Shown here: piece by piece, positions 14,885 to 21,678 of the stretch
Numbering within the stretch: the first letter of the stretch is position 1
How the letters are laid out: every line of letters begins with the position of its first letter
From: Opitutia bacterium UBA7350
GTDB lineage: Bacteria; Verrucomicrobiota; Verrucomicrobiia; Opitutales; Coraliomargaritaceae
Reading direction: 5' to 3'
Assembly (NCBI GenBank): GCA_002470925.1
Contig: DKOX01000031.1
Coordinates: 1 to 21,726 of the forward strand
DNA length: 21,726 nucleotides
The notes under the pieces: model-generated
Seen by the model: only the letters and a program-made list of their open reading frames with translations
What the model was told of the DNA's origin: nothing
The model's database searches: none
Program-made: the position numbers and the translations under genes

Positions 14885-16140
14885 GCCTCGAATCCCTTGA
14901 AGAGGATCGTAGCGTTCTGACCGCCAAATCCGGAATTGTTGCAAATCGCGACCTTCACCTCTGCTTCCCGCATGGTGTTAGGGACATAGTCGAGATCGCA
15001 GTCGGGGTCGGGGTCATTGTAATTGATGGTCGGAGCGACCTTGCCCTCGTGAATCGTTTTCGCGCACACTGCTGATTCAATACCACCCGCCGCACCAAGG
15101 AGGTGCCCCGTCATGGACTTGGTGGAACTCACCATGATTTTATGGGCGTGCTCGCCCAGCGCGATCTTGATGGCGTTGGTTTCAAATTTATCATTGTAGG
15201 GGGTGGAGGTCCCGTGGGCGTTGATATAGTCCACGTCCTCGACCTCAAGGCCCGCCTCCTTGATGACTTTACGGATCGCGGTGGAAAGGGCTTTGCCCTC
15301 GGGATCGGGTGAAGTGATGTGGAAGGCGTCACAACTCGCGGCATAACCGGAAATTTCGCAGTAGATGCGCGCCCCACGTGCCTGGGCATGCTCGAGGGTC
15401 TCAAGGAGGAGCACCCCCGCGCCCTCCCCCATCACAAATCCGTCGCGGCCCGCATCAAAGGGACGGCTCGCGGTCTGGGGGGCATCGTTGTATTGTGTGC
15501 TCATCGCCTTCATTGAACAAAAGCCCGCGTACCCCAGTTCCGTAATCGCGGCCTCACTGCCGCCTGCCAACATGACGTCCGCCTCGCCGTCGCGCAATAA
15601 ACGGAAGGATTCCCCAATCGTATGCGTTCCGGTGGCGCAGGCACTTACGATGCCGTAATTCGGTCCGCGCGCTCCGGTCTCAATCGCCACCACCCCGCTG
15701 GCGATGTTGGCAATGAGAGAAGGAATCATGAAGGGCGAAACCTTGCGGGGACCTTTTTCAAAAAGACGAAAGCTTTGTTCCTGAATCGTATTCATGCCGC
15801 CGATCCCGGAACCGACCAGCACTCCAAAGCGTTCGGGGTCGGGGGTGGAGCAATCGAGCCCCCCGTCCTGCAGCGCGAGCTTGGAGGCCGCCACCGCAAA
15901 ATGGGTGTAGCGGTCATTGCGCCGCGCCTCTTTGGGATCCATGAAATCACCCGCCTCGAAATCCCGCACTTCTGATCCCACCTTCGAGGGGTAGTCCGTG
16001 ATGTCGAAGGACTGAACCGTATCAATCCCGCTCTTGCCCGCCAGTAGCGCTTCCCAAAACGAATCAATCCCGGTTCCCTGTGATGCAATTGTGCCAATGC
16101 CGGTGACGACAACGCGATGATTTTGACGCTCAATTTCCAT
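14881..16140 (-). CDS. fabF: Beta-ketoacyl-ACP synthase II (FabF)
   Basis: 419-residue condensing enzyme that elongates acyl-ACP with malonyl-ACP in type II fatty-acid synthesis. The Cys-His-His triad is intact: C168 in SACATGTHTIG, H309 in NAHGTSTPYND, H346 in KSMTGHLLGAAG (K341 also kept). The N-terminus VVTGIGTIASQGTGIDSFWEALLAGKSGI and the C-terminal NNSGFGGQNA (401-410) are typical. Length is normal. It lies downstream of acpP on the same strand, but 155 bp away, with a terminator-like hairpin and an 11-bp direct repeat in between, so it may have its own promoter. The ATG at 16140 has no Shine-Dalgarno sequence. Confidence 0.97.
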   Translation of the reverse strand: MEIERQNHRVVVTGIGTIASQGTGIDSFWEALLAGKSGIDTVQSFDITDYPSKVGSEVRDFEAGDFMDPKEARRNDRYTHFAVAASKLALQDGGLDCSTPDPERFGVLVGSGIGGMNTIQEQSFRLFEKGPRKVSPFMIPSLIANIASGVVAIETGARGPNYGIVSACATGTHTIGESFRLLRDGEADVMLAGGSEAAITELGYAGFCSMKAMSTQYNDAPQTASRPFDAGRDGFVMGEGAGVLLLETLEHAQARGARIYCEISGYAASCDAFHITSPDPEGKALSTAIRKVIKEAGLEVEDVDYINAHGTSTPYNDKFETNAIKIALGEHAHKIMVSSTKSMTGHLLGAAGGIESAVCAKTIHEGKVAPTINYNDPDPDCDLDYVPNTMREAEVKVAICNNSGFGGQNATILFKGFEA

Positions 16141-16173
16141 TTCAGTATAAAATCACGAAGTTCGGGCTTATTT

Positions 16174-16207
16174 CAACCCTACAAATTCAAGAGGAGCAAC
16201 CCTACAA
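16174..16207. promoter_or_regulatory. 11-bp direct repeat upstream of fabF
   Basis: CAACCCTACAA occurs at 16174-16184 and again at 16197-16207, a 23-bp period (about two helical turns). On the coding (minus) strand it reads TTGTAGGGTTG twice, 34-67 bp before the fabF ATG. A regulator-binding site in the fabF leader is possible; no known operator was recognised. Confidence 0.4.
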
Positions 16208-16243
16208 TCCCCGCTCGGGAGAAAGGCTCGGGTCTTGGTAAAA

Positions 16244-16269
16244 ACTAAGCCGCATAAATGCGGCTTAGT
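16244..16269 (-). terminator. Strong hairpin with T-tract between acpP and fabF (terminator or attenuator)
   Basis: A perfect 12-bp inverted repeat, ACTAAGCCGCAT / ATGCGGCTTAGT, with a 2-nt centre. On the minus strand the hairpin is followed by a run of five T (first T within the stem) and then ACC. It lies 26 bp after the acpP stop codon. This fits an intrinsic terminator reducing read-through from fabG-acpP into fabF, which would keep ACP expression higher than that of the synthase. Confidence 0.7.
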
Positions 16270-16295
16270 GGGTCCTTAAAAATCTTGAGTCGCTC

Positions 16296-16550
16296 TTATC
16301 CGGCTTTCTCGGTGATGTATTTCAAAACATCACCCACCGTTTGAAGCTTCTCGGCGTCTTCTTCAGGAATCTCGCCGTCGATCTCTTCCTTGAACTCTTC
16401 TTCAAAGGCCATAATTAATTCGACGGTGTCGAGCGAGTCGGCTCCGAGATCATCAAGGAAGGAGGCTTCCGCAGTCACCTGTTCCGCATTTACGTTGAGT
16501 TGGTCGACGATAATAGTCGTGACGCGCTGTTCAATGGTTTGGTCTGACAT
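16296..16550 (-). CDS. acpP: Acyl carrier protein
   Basis: 84-residue acidic carrier protein that shuttles growing fatty-acyl chains on a phosphopantetheine arm. The attachment site is S39 in DLGADSLDTVEL, the standard ACP motif. Both flanking helices are present (EQRVTTIIVDQL at the start; AEKLQTVGDVLKYI at the end) and the acidic helix II EEEFKEEIDGEIPEED is typical. The gene is 42 bp downstream of fabG and upstream of fabF, the classic fabG-acpP-fabF order. The sequence before the ATG (AAGAACCTATAT) shows no Shine-Dalgarno element, notable for what should be a very highly expressed protein. Confidence 0.97.
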   Translation of the reverse strand: MSDQTIEQRVTTIIVDQLNVNAEQVTAEASFLDDLGADSLDTVELIMAFEEEFKEEIDGEIPEEDAEKLQTVGDVLKYITEKAG

Positions 16551-16592
16551 ATATAGGTTCTTTATGGTTATTTGATTTAATCAAGTGAAGTC

Positions 16593-17339
16593 TCACATCA
16601 CCATGCCACCGTCAACTGTAAAAACCTGGCCGGTAATGAAGCCTGCATCCTCGCTGGCTAAAAAACTCGTCATCGCAGCGATGTCTGACGGAGCCCCCAT
16701 TCGCTTTAGGGGAATCATCCCCACGATCGCCTCCTGCTGCTGTTCATTCAATTCTGCGGTCATGTCGGTTGCGATGAAACCCGGTGCCACCGCATTCACC
16801 GTGACATTGCGCGCCGCAAATTCCTTTGCGAGGCTCTTGGTGAGTCCGTGGATCCCCGCCTTGGTCGCAGCGTAATTCGCCTGCCCGGCGTTCCCCATCA
16901 AACCGATCACCGAAGAGATGTTGATGATGCGGCCCCAGCGTTTCCGCGTCATTGGGCGCGCCAAATATTTGCTCCACGCAAAGACACTGCTCAAATTCGT
17001 CGCAATGACATCGTCCCAGTCGGCGTCCGACATGCGGAACAACAAACCGTCCCGCGTGATGCCGGCGCAATTCACCAGAATATCAACCGTCCCGTGCGTT
17101 TCCAAAAACGTTGCACTCGCCGCTTCAATCGCGGCCCGGTCTGCCACGTCCACTGCCCGGCTCTCCGCGGAACCGCCCGCCGCGACAATCGCTTCCGCCA
17201 CCGCGCCACACGACCCTTCCGAACGACTCACGCAAATGACATGATGCCCCGCATCCGCCAATCGTTCCGCGATCGCTTTTCCAATTCCGCGACCCGCTCC
17301 GGTCACCAGCGCTACTTTATTTTCACTTGCTTCAGTCAT
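16593..17339 (-). CDS. fabG: 3-oxoacyl-ACP reductase FabG
   Basis: 248-residue short-chain dehydrogenase that reduces 3-oxoacyl-ACP with NADPH in fatty-acid elongation. The nucleotide site is VTGAGRGIGKAIA (12-24), the NAG motif reads NCAG (90-93), and the catalytic residues N115, S143 (NISSVIG), Y156 and K160 (YAATK) are present. The C-terminal GFITGQVFTVDGGMVM is typical of FabG. First gene of the fabG-acpP cluster; the gap to the divergent pseudouridine synthase gene (17340-17472) should hold its promoter, though I see no strong sigma-70 match there. The ATG follows GAAAATAATCT with no Shine-Dalgarno sequence. Confidence 0.96.
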   Translation of the reverse strand: MTEASENKVALVTGAGRGIGKAIAERLADAGHHVICVSRSEGSCGAVAEAIVAAGGSAESRAVDVADRAAIEAASATFLETHGTVDILVNCAGITRDGLLFRMSDADWDDVIATNLSSVFAWSKYLARPMTRKRWGRIINISSVIGLMGNAGQANYAATKAGIHGLTKSLAKEFAARNVTVNAVAPGFIATDMTAELNEQQQEAIVGMIPLKRMGAPSDIAAMTSFLASEDAGFITGQVFTVDGGMVM

Positions 17340-17472
17340 AGATTATTTTCGTCCGCATTCGGCTTTAATGCCAACATGACCTGTTCTTTTTATAAACCCG
17401 AGGCAGCGCAAGCACGAATGTTACCTTTTAGCAACATTGACAACCCTGCCCTTCCTCAACTGAAGTGCTCCC

Positions 17473-18213
17473 ATGCCCGAGCAAGAACCACAGCGCCTTC
17501 AAAAAATCATCGCCAACGCCGGACTCTGTTCCCGTCGCGAAGCGGAGGCCCTCATCCGCGACGGCAAAGTCCGCCACAACGGAAAAATCGCTGAACTCGG
17601 CGACAAAGGTCAACCCGACGACGCCATCTTCGTTAACAAGAAGCCCCTCCCCACCGAGACCGCCCGCCCCGTCACCCTTATCCTCAACAAACCCAAGGGC
17701 TTCCTCTGCACCAACTCCGACCCTCACGGCGGCCAAACCGTCTTTGACCTCCTTCCCGCCGACCTCCAGCGCCAACGCATGTTCTGCGCCGGACGCCTCG
17801 ACAAGGACAGCGAAGGCCTCCTCATCCTCACCAACGACGGCGACCTCGCCCACCGGCTCACCCATCCCAGCAACCAAATCGTGAAGCGTTACCGCGTCGT
17901 CCTCCACCGCGATTTTAACAAGGCGGACATCCCGAAACTCCTCAACGGGGTCGAGGACGAAGGCGAATTCCTCCAAGCAGAAAAAGTCATTCCCGCTCCC
18001 GAAGTTGGCGAAGGCCACGCCCGCCGCCTCGAAGTGCACCTCCACCACGGCAAAAAACGCGAAGTCCGCCGCCTCTTCGAAGCCAACCGTTACTTCGTCA
18101 AAAAACTCGTGCGCGTACAAATCGGTCAGATGGTCTTGAAAGGCATACCAAAAGGCGGTATCAAAATCCTCGCACGCAAAGACATCGAGCGCCTCTTTCT
18201 AAATTCCCGCTAA
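17473..18213 (+). CDS. rRNA pseudouridine synthase, RsuA/RluB/RluE/RluF family
   Basis: 246 residues. An N-terminal S4 RNA-binding domain (RLQKIIANAGLCSRREAEALI, about 8-53) precedes a pseudouridine synthase domain with LILNKPKGFLCTNSD (69-83) and the catalytic motif GRLDKDSEGLLILTNDG (107-123), where D110 is the nucleophile. It converts one or more uridines of ribosomal RNA to pseudouridine; whether the target is in 16S (RsuA) or 23S rRNA (RluB/E/F) cannot be settled from sequence reading. The C-terminal HHGKKREVRRLFEA is a family hallmark. The start is divergent from fabG. It opens a plus-strand cluster of four genes with short gaps (26, 21 and 8 bp), likely one operon. Confidence 0.95.
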   Translation: MPEQEPQRLQKIIANAGLCSRREAEALIRDGKVRHNGKIAELGDKGQPDDAIFVNKKPLPTETARPVTLILNKPKGFLCTNSDPHGGQTVFDLLPADLQRQRMFCAGRLDKDSEGLLILTNDGDLAHRLTHPSNQIVKRYRVVLHRDFNKADIPKLLNGVEDEGEFLQAEKVIPAPEVGEGHARRLEVHLHHGKKREVRRLFEANRYFVKKLVRVQIGQMVLKGIPKGGIKILARKDIERLFLNSR

Positions 18214-18239
18214 TCCAACACCAACCCACCCATCCAGCC

Positions 18240-19118
18240 ATGCAACGCATCGACGGAAACGCCATCGCCGAATCCATCATCGAAGAACTCACTGCCGAGG
18301 TCAGCGCCCTCCCCGACGCCAAGCCCACCGTTGCCTTCATTCGCGTCGGTGAAGACCCTGCCTCGGTCTCCTACGTCCGCAAAAAGGAAAAGACCGCCGC
18401 CCGCATCGGGATCGGTAGCCAACTTCACCTCTTTCCCGGAGACGTCACCCGCGAAACCCTCTTTGAATGCATCGATGCCCTCAACGCCGACCCCGCCGTC
18501 AGCGGCATCCTCGTGCAGGCACCTCTTCCCAGACACCTCGACGAAACCGAGACCTTCAACCGCGTCGCCCCCCACAAGGACGTCGACGGATTCAACACCG
18601 TCAACATCGGAAAACTCTGCCAGGAGGACGACTCGGGCTTCGTGGCCTGCACCCCCGCCGGCATCGTCGAACTCATCGCCCGCAGCGGAATCGAGACCGA
18701 GGGCAAACACGTTGTGGTCCTCGGGCGCAGCCAAATCGTCGGCAAACCCGCCGCCCTCCTTATGATGCGCAAAGCCCTCCCCGGCAACGCCACCGTCACG
18801 GTCTGCCATTCCCGCACCGCCGACCTCCCCGCCATTACCCGCCAGGCCGACCTCATCATCGCCGCGATTGGGCGCCCCCATTTCCTCACCGCCGAGATGG
18901 TCAAGGACGGCGCCGCCATCATCGACGTCGGCATCAACCGCGTCGAAGATCCCGAAGCAAAGCGCGGCTACCGCCTCGTCGGTGATGCCGATTACGACGC
19001 CATCGCCCCCAAGGCGAGCCACCTTACCCCCGTCCCCGGCGGCGTTGGCCCCATGACCGTCGCGATGCTCATGCACAACACCCTCCGCGCCTTCAAACTC
19101 GCCCAAGCAAATGACTGA
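18240..19118 (+). CDS. folD: Bifunctional methylenetetrahydrofolate dehydrogenase / methenyltetrahydrofolate cyclohydrolase FolD
   Basis: 292 residues; interconverts 5,10-methylene-, 5,10-methenyl- and 10-formyl-tetrahydrofolate, supplying one-carbon units for purines and formyl-Met. Key segments: VGEDPASVSYVRKKEKTAA (36-54) with Y45 and catalytic K49, GILVQAPLPRHL (89-100), PHKDVDGFN (111-119) with D116, the NADP site GRSQIVGKPAA (162-172), and the C-terminal TPVPGGVGPMTVAML (263-277). Length is normal. It is 26 bp downstream of the pseudouridine synthase gene and 21 bp upstream of the RDD gene. No Shine-Dalgarno sequence (CATCCAGCC). The gene has a strongly C-rich coding strand, as do its neighbours. 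Confidence 0.97.
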   Translation: MQRIDGNAIAESIIEELTAEVSALPDAKPTVAFIRVGEDPASVSYVRKKEKTAARIGIGSQLHLFPGDVTRETLFECIDALNADPAVSGILVQAPLPRHLDETETFNRVAPHKDVDGFNTVNIGKLCQEDDSGFVACTPAGIVELIARSGIETEGKHVVVLGRSQIVGKPAALLMMRKALPGNATVTVCHSRTADLPAITRQADLIIAAIGRPHFLTAEMVKDGAAIIDVGINRVEDPEAKRGYRLVGDADYDAIAPKASHLTPVPGGVGPMTVAMLMHNTLRAFKLAQAND

Positions 19119-19139
19119 GCCGCCCCTCCCCCCATCAGC

Positions 19140-19760
19140 ATGAGCGAATCCGGCACAAATCAACAACCCGCCAACGTCCTCGACACCATTCTGTCCGACG
19201 ACGGCCCCATGCCGCCCGCGCGACTCGGGATCCGCAGCCTCGCCTTCCTCCTCGACTTCATCCTTTGTAGCGCCATTGCCACCCTTCTCATCTGGAAGGT
19301 CTTCCTCCCGATGTCCCACCCCGGCAGTTTCCTCGAACTCAACGAATGGGTCGATCAACTCTTAAAATGGATGCAAAGCACCGAGGCCACCCGCGAGACC
19401 ATGCCCGAACCCGGCAAGGACCTCCTCGCCGCCCTCCGCTACGCCTCCGAGGTGCAACTCCTTACCTTCTGGGCCTACTTCGGCATCGGTGAAATCTTCC
19501 TCGGCGGCTCTCTCGGCAAACGCGCCTGCCGCCTCCAATCCATCAGTACCATTACCCTCGGCCCCCTCAACTTCTTCGCTGCCCTCCTCCGCGCCGGAAT
19601 CAAAACCGCCGCCTGCTTCTTCCTTAGCCCCCTCCTTCTCATCGCCACCCTCCTCACCCTCTGCTTCAATAAACGCCGCCAGATGGGACACGACCTCCTC
19701 GCCCGCACCGCCGTCATCGACCAAAAACATTTGAAAAACGAACTGACCCCTCAGAGCTAA
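19140..19760 (+). CDS. RDD family integral membrane protein
   Basis: 206 residues with a polar N-terminus (1-27) and at least three hydrophobic stretches (about 31-56, 103-122 and 142-176, the last long enough for two helices). RDD hallmarks are visible: an arginine and aspartate at the first helix (ARLGIRSLAFLLDFIL, 27-42), GGSLGKRACRLQSI (122-135) after the second helix, and RQMGHDLLARTAVID (180-194) at the end. RDD proteins are inner-membrane proteins with no single agreed function; some have been linked to ion transport. It lies between folD and proC with gaps of 21 and 8 bp, so is probably co-expressed, but the neighbours do not point to a role. Confidence 0.88.
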   Translation: MSESGTNQQPANVLDTILSDDGPMPPARLGIRSLAFLLDFILCSAIATLLIWKVFLPMSHPGSFLELNEWVDQLLKWMQSTEATRETMPEPGKDLLAALRYASEVQLLTFWAYFGIGEIFLGGSLGKRACRLQSISTITLGPLNFFAALLRAGIKTAACFFLSPLLLIATLLTLCFNKRRQMGHDLLARTAVIDQKHLKNELTPQS

Positions 19761-19768
19761 TCCATCCC

Positions 19769-20578
19769 ATGAGCACCCAAATCGCATTTCTCGGAGCCGG
19801 ACGCATGGCAAGCGCCATCATCCACGGCCTCCTCCAAAACAAACACTACACCCCCGCCCAAATCGCCTGCACCTGCGGCGACGACCCCTCCGGCCCCGAA
19901 CTCGCCGCCGCCACCGGCATCACCTACGCCCCCGACCTCGCCCTCGCAATCCGCGACGCCCACACCCTCATCCTCGCCTGCAAACCCCAACAACTCCCCC
20001 AAATCAACCCCGAGCTCATCGCCGCCGCCGAGGGCAAACTCATTCTCTCCATCCTCGCCGGAACCCCCCTCCAAAAACTACAATCCACTTTCCCCCACGC
20101 CCGCAACATCGTCCGCACCATGCCCAATACCCCCGGGCAAATCGGCGCCGGCATCACCGCCTACACCCCCGCCCGGGAACTCGACCCCGCAGACGAACCA
20201 CGCGTCAAAGCGATCCTCAACGCCCTCGGCAATTACCATAAAGTAGAGGAATCCCAACTCGACGCCATCACCGCCCTCTCCGGCTCCGGCCCCGCCTACC
20301 TCTTCGAATTCACCGCCGCCCTCCGCGACGCCGGCATCCAACTTGGACTCGACCCCCTCCTCGCCCATTCCCTCGCCCTCCACACCATTTACGGATCCGC
20401 CGCCCTCCTCCTCCAATCCGAGCAGGACCCCGAAACCCTCCGCGACGCCGTTACCTCCAAAGGCGGCACCACCGCCGCCGCCCTCAAGGTCCTTTCCCAA
20501 AACGACCTCCGGGGGCTCATGGAAAAAGCCCTCACCGCCGCTCGTGATCGCTCTATCGAGCTCGCCCGGGAGAGTTAA
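19769..20578 (+). CDS. proC: Pyrroline-5-carboxylate reductase
   Basis: 269 residues; catalyses the last step of proline synthesis, NAD(P)H-dependent reduction of pyrroline-5-carboxylate. The Rossmann motif is IAFLGAGRMASAI (5-17); LACKPQ (69-74) and VRTMPNTPGQIGAG (115-128) are standard. The C-terminal domain has ALSGSGPAYLFEF (169-181) and the proC signature LRDAVTSKGGTTAAAL (224-239). Length is normal. Its ATG is 8 bp after the RDD stop codon. Its TAA overlaps the stop codon of the opposite-strand ORF6N gene in a TTAA tetranucleotide. The coding strand is strongly C-rich and G-poor. Confidence 0.97.
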   Translation: MSTQIAFLGAGRMASAIIHGLLQNKHYTPAQIACTCGDDPSGPELAAATGITYAPDLALAIRDAHTLILACKPQQLPQINPELIAAAEGKLILSILAGTPLQKLQSTFPHARNIVRTMPNTPGQIGAGITAYTPARELDPADEPRVKAILNALGNYHKVEESQLDAITALSGSGPAYLFEFTAALRDAGIQLGLDPLLAHSLALHTIYGSAALLLQSEQDPETLRDAVTSKGGTTAAALKVLSQNDLRGLMEKALTAARDRSIELARES

Positions 20579-21108
20579 TCGACCCTGAAACCCATTTTTC
20601 TTTTTGGAGCACTTCCTTCCGCTTCCTCTGAGGCAATGAGTGCCTGTATCGCTTTAAAAACAACTTGGAATTGTTCCTCGTATTTATTTTCCAAATTTAG
20701 GATTTTATCGGCCAAATCCTTATGAGAAACCATGAGATTGCGAAGCCGCACAAAAGTACGCATCACCGCGATATTTACCTCTGTTGCCCTCGCACTCCGA
20801 AGCACACTTGAAAGCATCGCGACACCCTGCTCCGTAAACGCCATCGGCGCATAGCGCAGCCCTTTAAGATCCGCCTTGGAGGTCACAAATTGTGACCTCC
20901 AGTCCTTGAATTCATTAGAACTCAAAACAAACATGAAATCTGACGGAAAGCGTTCGATGTTCCGCCGCACCGCCTGCTTCAGAACTTTCGTTTCCACCCC
21001 ATAAAGAGCTGCCAAATCCCGATCCAGCATCACCTTTTCACCACGCATCCAATGTACCAGCGAAGCTATTTGAGATACATCTATCTTTGCTCTCATTTTC
21101 CCACTCAT
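20575..21108 (-). CDS. ORF6N domain-containing protein
   Basis: 177 residues. The N-terminal ORF6N domain is at about 11-98: MLDRDLAALYGVETKVLKQAVRRN at 27-50, RFPSDFMFVLSSNEF (53-67) and RYAPMAFTEQGVAMLSSVL (85-103). The rest is helical with a coiled-coil-like segment (129-160, DLADKILNLENKYEEQFQVV) and a short basic end. ORF6N domains occur in phage antirepressor-like and DNA-binding proteins, and also as solitary chromosomal genes of unknown role. Base composition is visibly less C-rich than the adjoining proC, which suggests separate origin by transfer. The ATG at 21108 is used; a second ATG four codons in (21096) is possible. It shares its stop-codon bases with proC on the opposite strand. 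Confidence 0.88.
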   Translation of the reverse strand: MSGKMRAKIDVSQIASLVHWMRGEKVMLDRDLAALYGVETKVLKQAVRRNIERFPSDFMFVLSSNEFKDWRSQFVTSKADLKGLRYAPMAFTEQGVAMLSSVLRSARATEVNIAVMRTFVRLRNLMVSHKDLADKILNLENKYEEQFQVVFKAIQALIASEEAEGSAPKRKMGFRVD

Positions 21109-21134
21109 CTACATTAGCTAGATTGGTGTCATTT

Positions 21135-21148
21135 TTTACATTTGTAAA
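21135..21148. promoter_or_regulatory. Short palindrome upstream of the ORF6N gene
   Basis: TTTACA-TT-TGTAAA, a perfect 6-bp inverted repeat, 27 bp before the ORF6N start codon in an AT-rich leader. It could be an operator for autoregulation, but a palindrome of this size in AT-rich DNA may be chance. Confidence 0.25.
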
Positions 21149-21194
21149 TTTAATTCAACAATAGAAATGCGGTCCAATCAAACGACCCGGGCAC

Positions 21195-21373
21195 AAAAAA
21201 GCCCCGCAGGTGCCGGACGGATGGGAGATCTTAGCCTTTGAAATACAAGGTGGGTGCTTCCTCGAGCCTGTTTGTCTTCCGGTTTACGGCTGGACAGCGA
21301 AGCCCCAGGGTCAGCCCCCATATTCAAATCAGTAAAGGACAGATACTCCGGATGAAATCGAACACCGCAGGGT
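21195..21373 (-). ncRNA. ssrS: 6S RNA (candidate SsrS)
   Basis: A 179-nt minus-strand sequence with the 6S RNA layout. The 5' end CCCTGCGGTGTTCG pairs with the 3' end GGCACCTGCGGGG to make the closing stem. A second stem pairs GGAGTATC (21349-21342) with GATCTCC (21230-21224), with one bulged base. A large central bubble follows, with the small hairpin CCTTG-TATTT-CAAAGG (21250-21235) on its 3' side, as in many 6S RNAs, and the apical arm GGCTGACCC...GTCCAGCC. After the closing stem comes TTTTTT (21200-21195), so the end forms an intrinsic terminator. 6S RNA binds the housekeeping sigma-RNA polymerase holoenzyme and imitates an open promoter in stationary phase. No open reading frame of note overlaps. 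The call rests on structure and motif recognition by eye, not on a covariance model. Confidence 0.8.
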
Positions 21374-21380
21374 TAACTCA

Positions 21381-21410
21381 TAAATAAGCATTTCCCCCAC
21401 CAAAACGCAA
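21381..21410 (-). promoter_or_regulatory. Candidate promoter for the 6S RNA gene
   Basis: On the minus strand TTGCGT (21410-21405) is followed after 17 bp by TTATTT (21387-21382), or after 18 bp by TATTTA. The predicted start near 21375 coincides with the 5' end of the 6S closing stem at 21373. The -35 is a 4-of-6 match; the -10 is poor. Confidence 0.35.
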
Positions 21411-21431
21411 GCGATTTGAAATACCCAACGT

Positions 21432-21471
21432 CCCTTCAAACTTCGATGTTCGACGTTCGACGTTCCTTACC
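21432..21471. repeat. Copy 1 of a 'TTCGATGTTCGACGTTC' repeat
   Basis: CCCTTCAAA leads into TTCGATGTTCGACGTTCGAC and ends GTTCCTTACC. Inside, the unit TTCGACG/TTCGATG recurs three times. Both the left border CCCTTCAAA and the right border CGACGTTCCTTACC are repeated in the copy at 21679-21725. Confidence 0.75.
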
Positions 21472-21490
21472 ATCAACGTATAACCCCCTC

Positions 21491-21520
21491 TCCATTCGTG
21501 CCAATTCGTGTCCATTCGTG
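21491..21520. repeat. Tandem 10-mer repeat, three copies of (T/C)C(C/A)ATTCGTG
   Basis: TCCATTCGTG, CCAATTCGTG and TCCATTCGTG follow one another without gaps. On the reverse strand this reads as CACGAATGGACACGAATTGG-type sequence, which I recall as a frequent intergenic element in Verrucomicrobiota and related phyla; that recollection could not be checked. Confidence 0.7.
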
Positions 21521-21601
21521 GTTCCAACCGCAAGCAAAGCGGCAGGATTGCCGCTTCCACGGTATGCAACCTCTGTCGCACTTCGACGTTCCTCCTTATT
21601 G

Positions 21602-21637
21602 AGAGTAAGATTAAGAGTAACAGTAAGAGTAAGACCT
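21602..21637. repeat. Hexamer array AGAGTA/AGATTA
   Basis: Six consecutive hexamers: AGAGTA, AGATTA, AGAGTA, ACAGTA, AGAGTA, AGACCT. Same family as the array at 12743-12820, there on the opposite strand. Confidence 0.75.
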
Positions 21638-21678
21638 AGGGTAATCTCAACTAACAACCAGCAACGTTCAACGCCAAC

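Noticed and set aside
17437..17442. TTGACA as -35 element of the pseudouridine synthase gene
   Set aside because: A -10 element at normal spacing would fall at 17460-17465, only 8 bp before the start codon, and the bases there (CTGAAG) do not match.
18210..19358. Open frame of 382 codons on the minus strand, Gly/Asp/Val-rich
   Set aside because: Opposite to folD and the start of the RDD gene. The composition mirrors the C-rich sense strand and no motif is recognised.
21378..21657. Two short minus-strand frames of 67 and 73 codons with words such as RTSNIE and DTNWHEW
   Set aside because: These are translations of the repeat island (TTCGATGTTCGACGTTC and ATTCGTG units), not genes.
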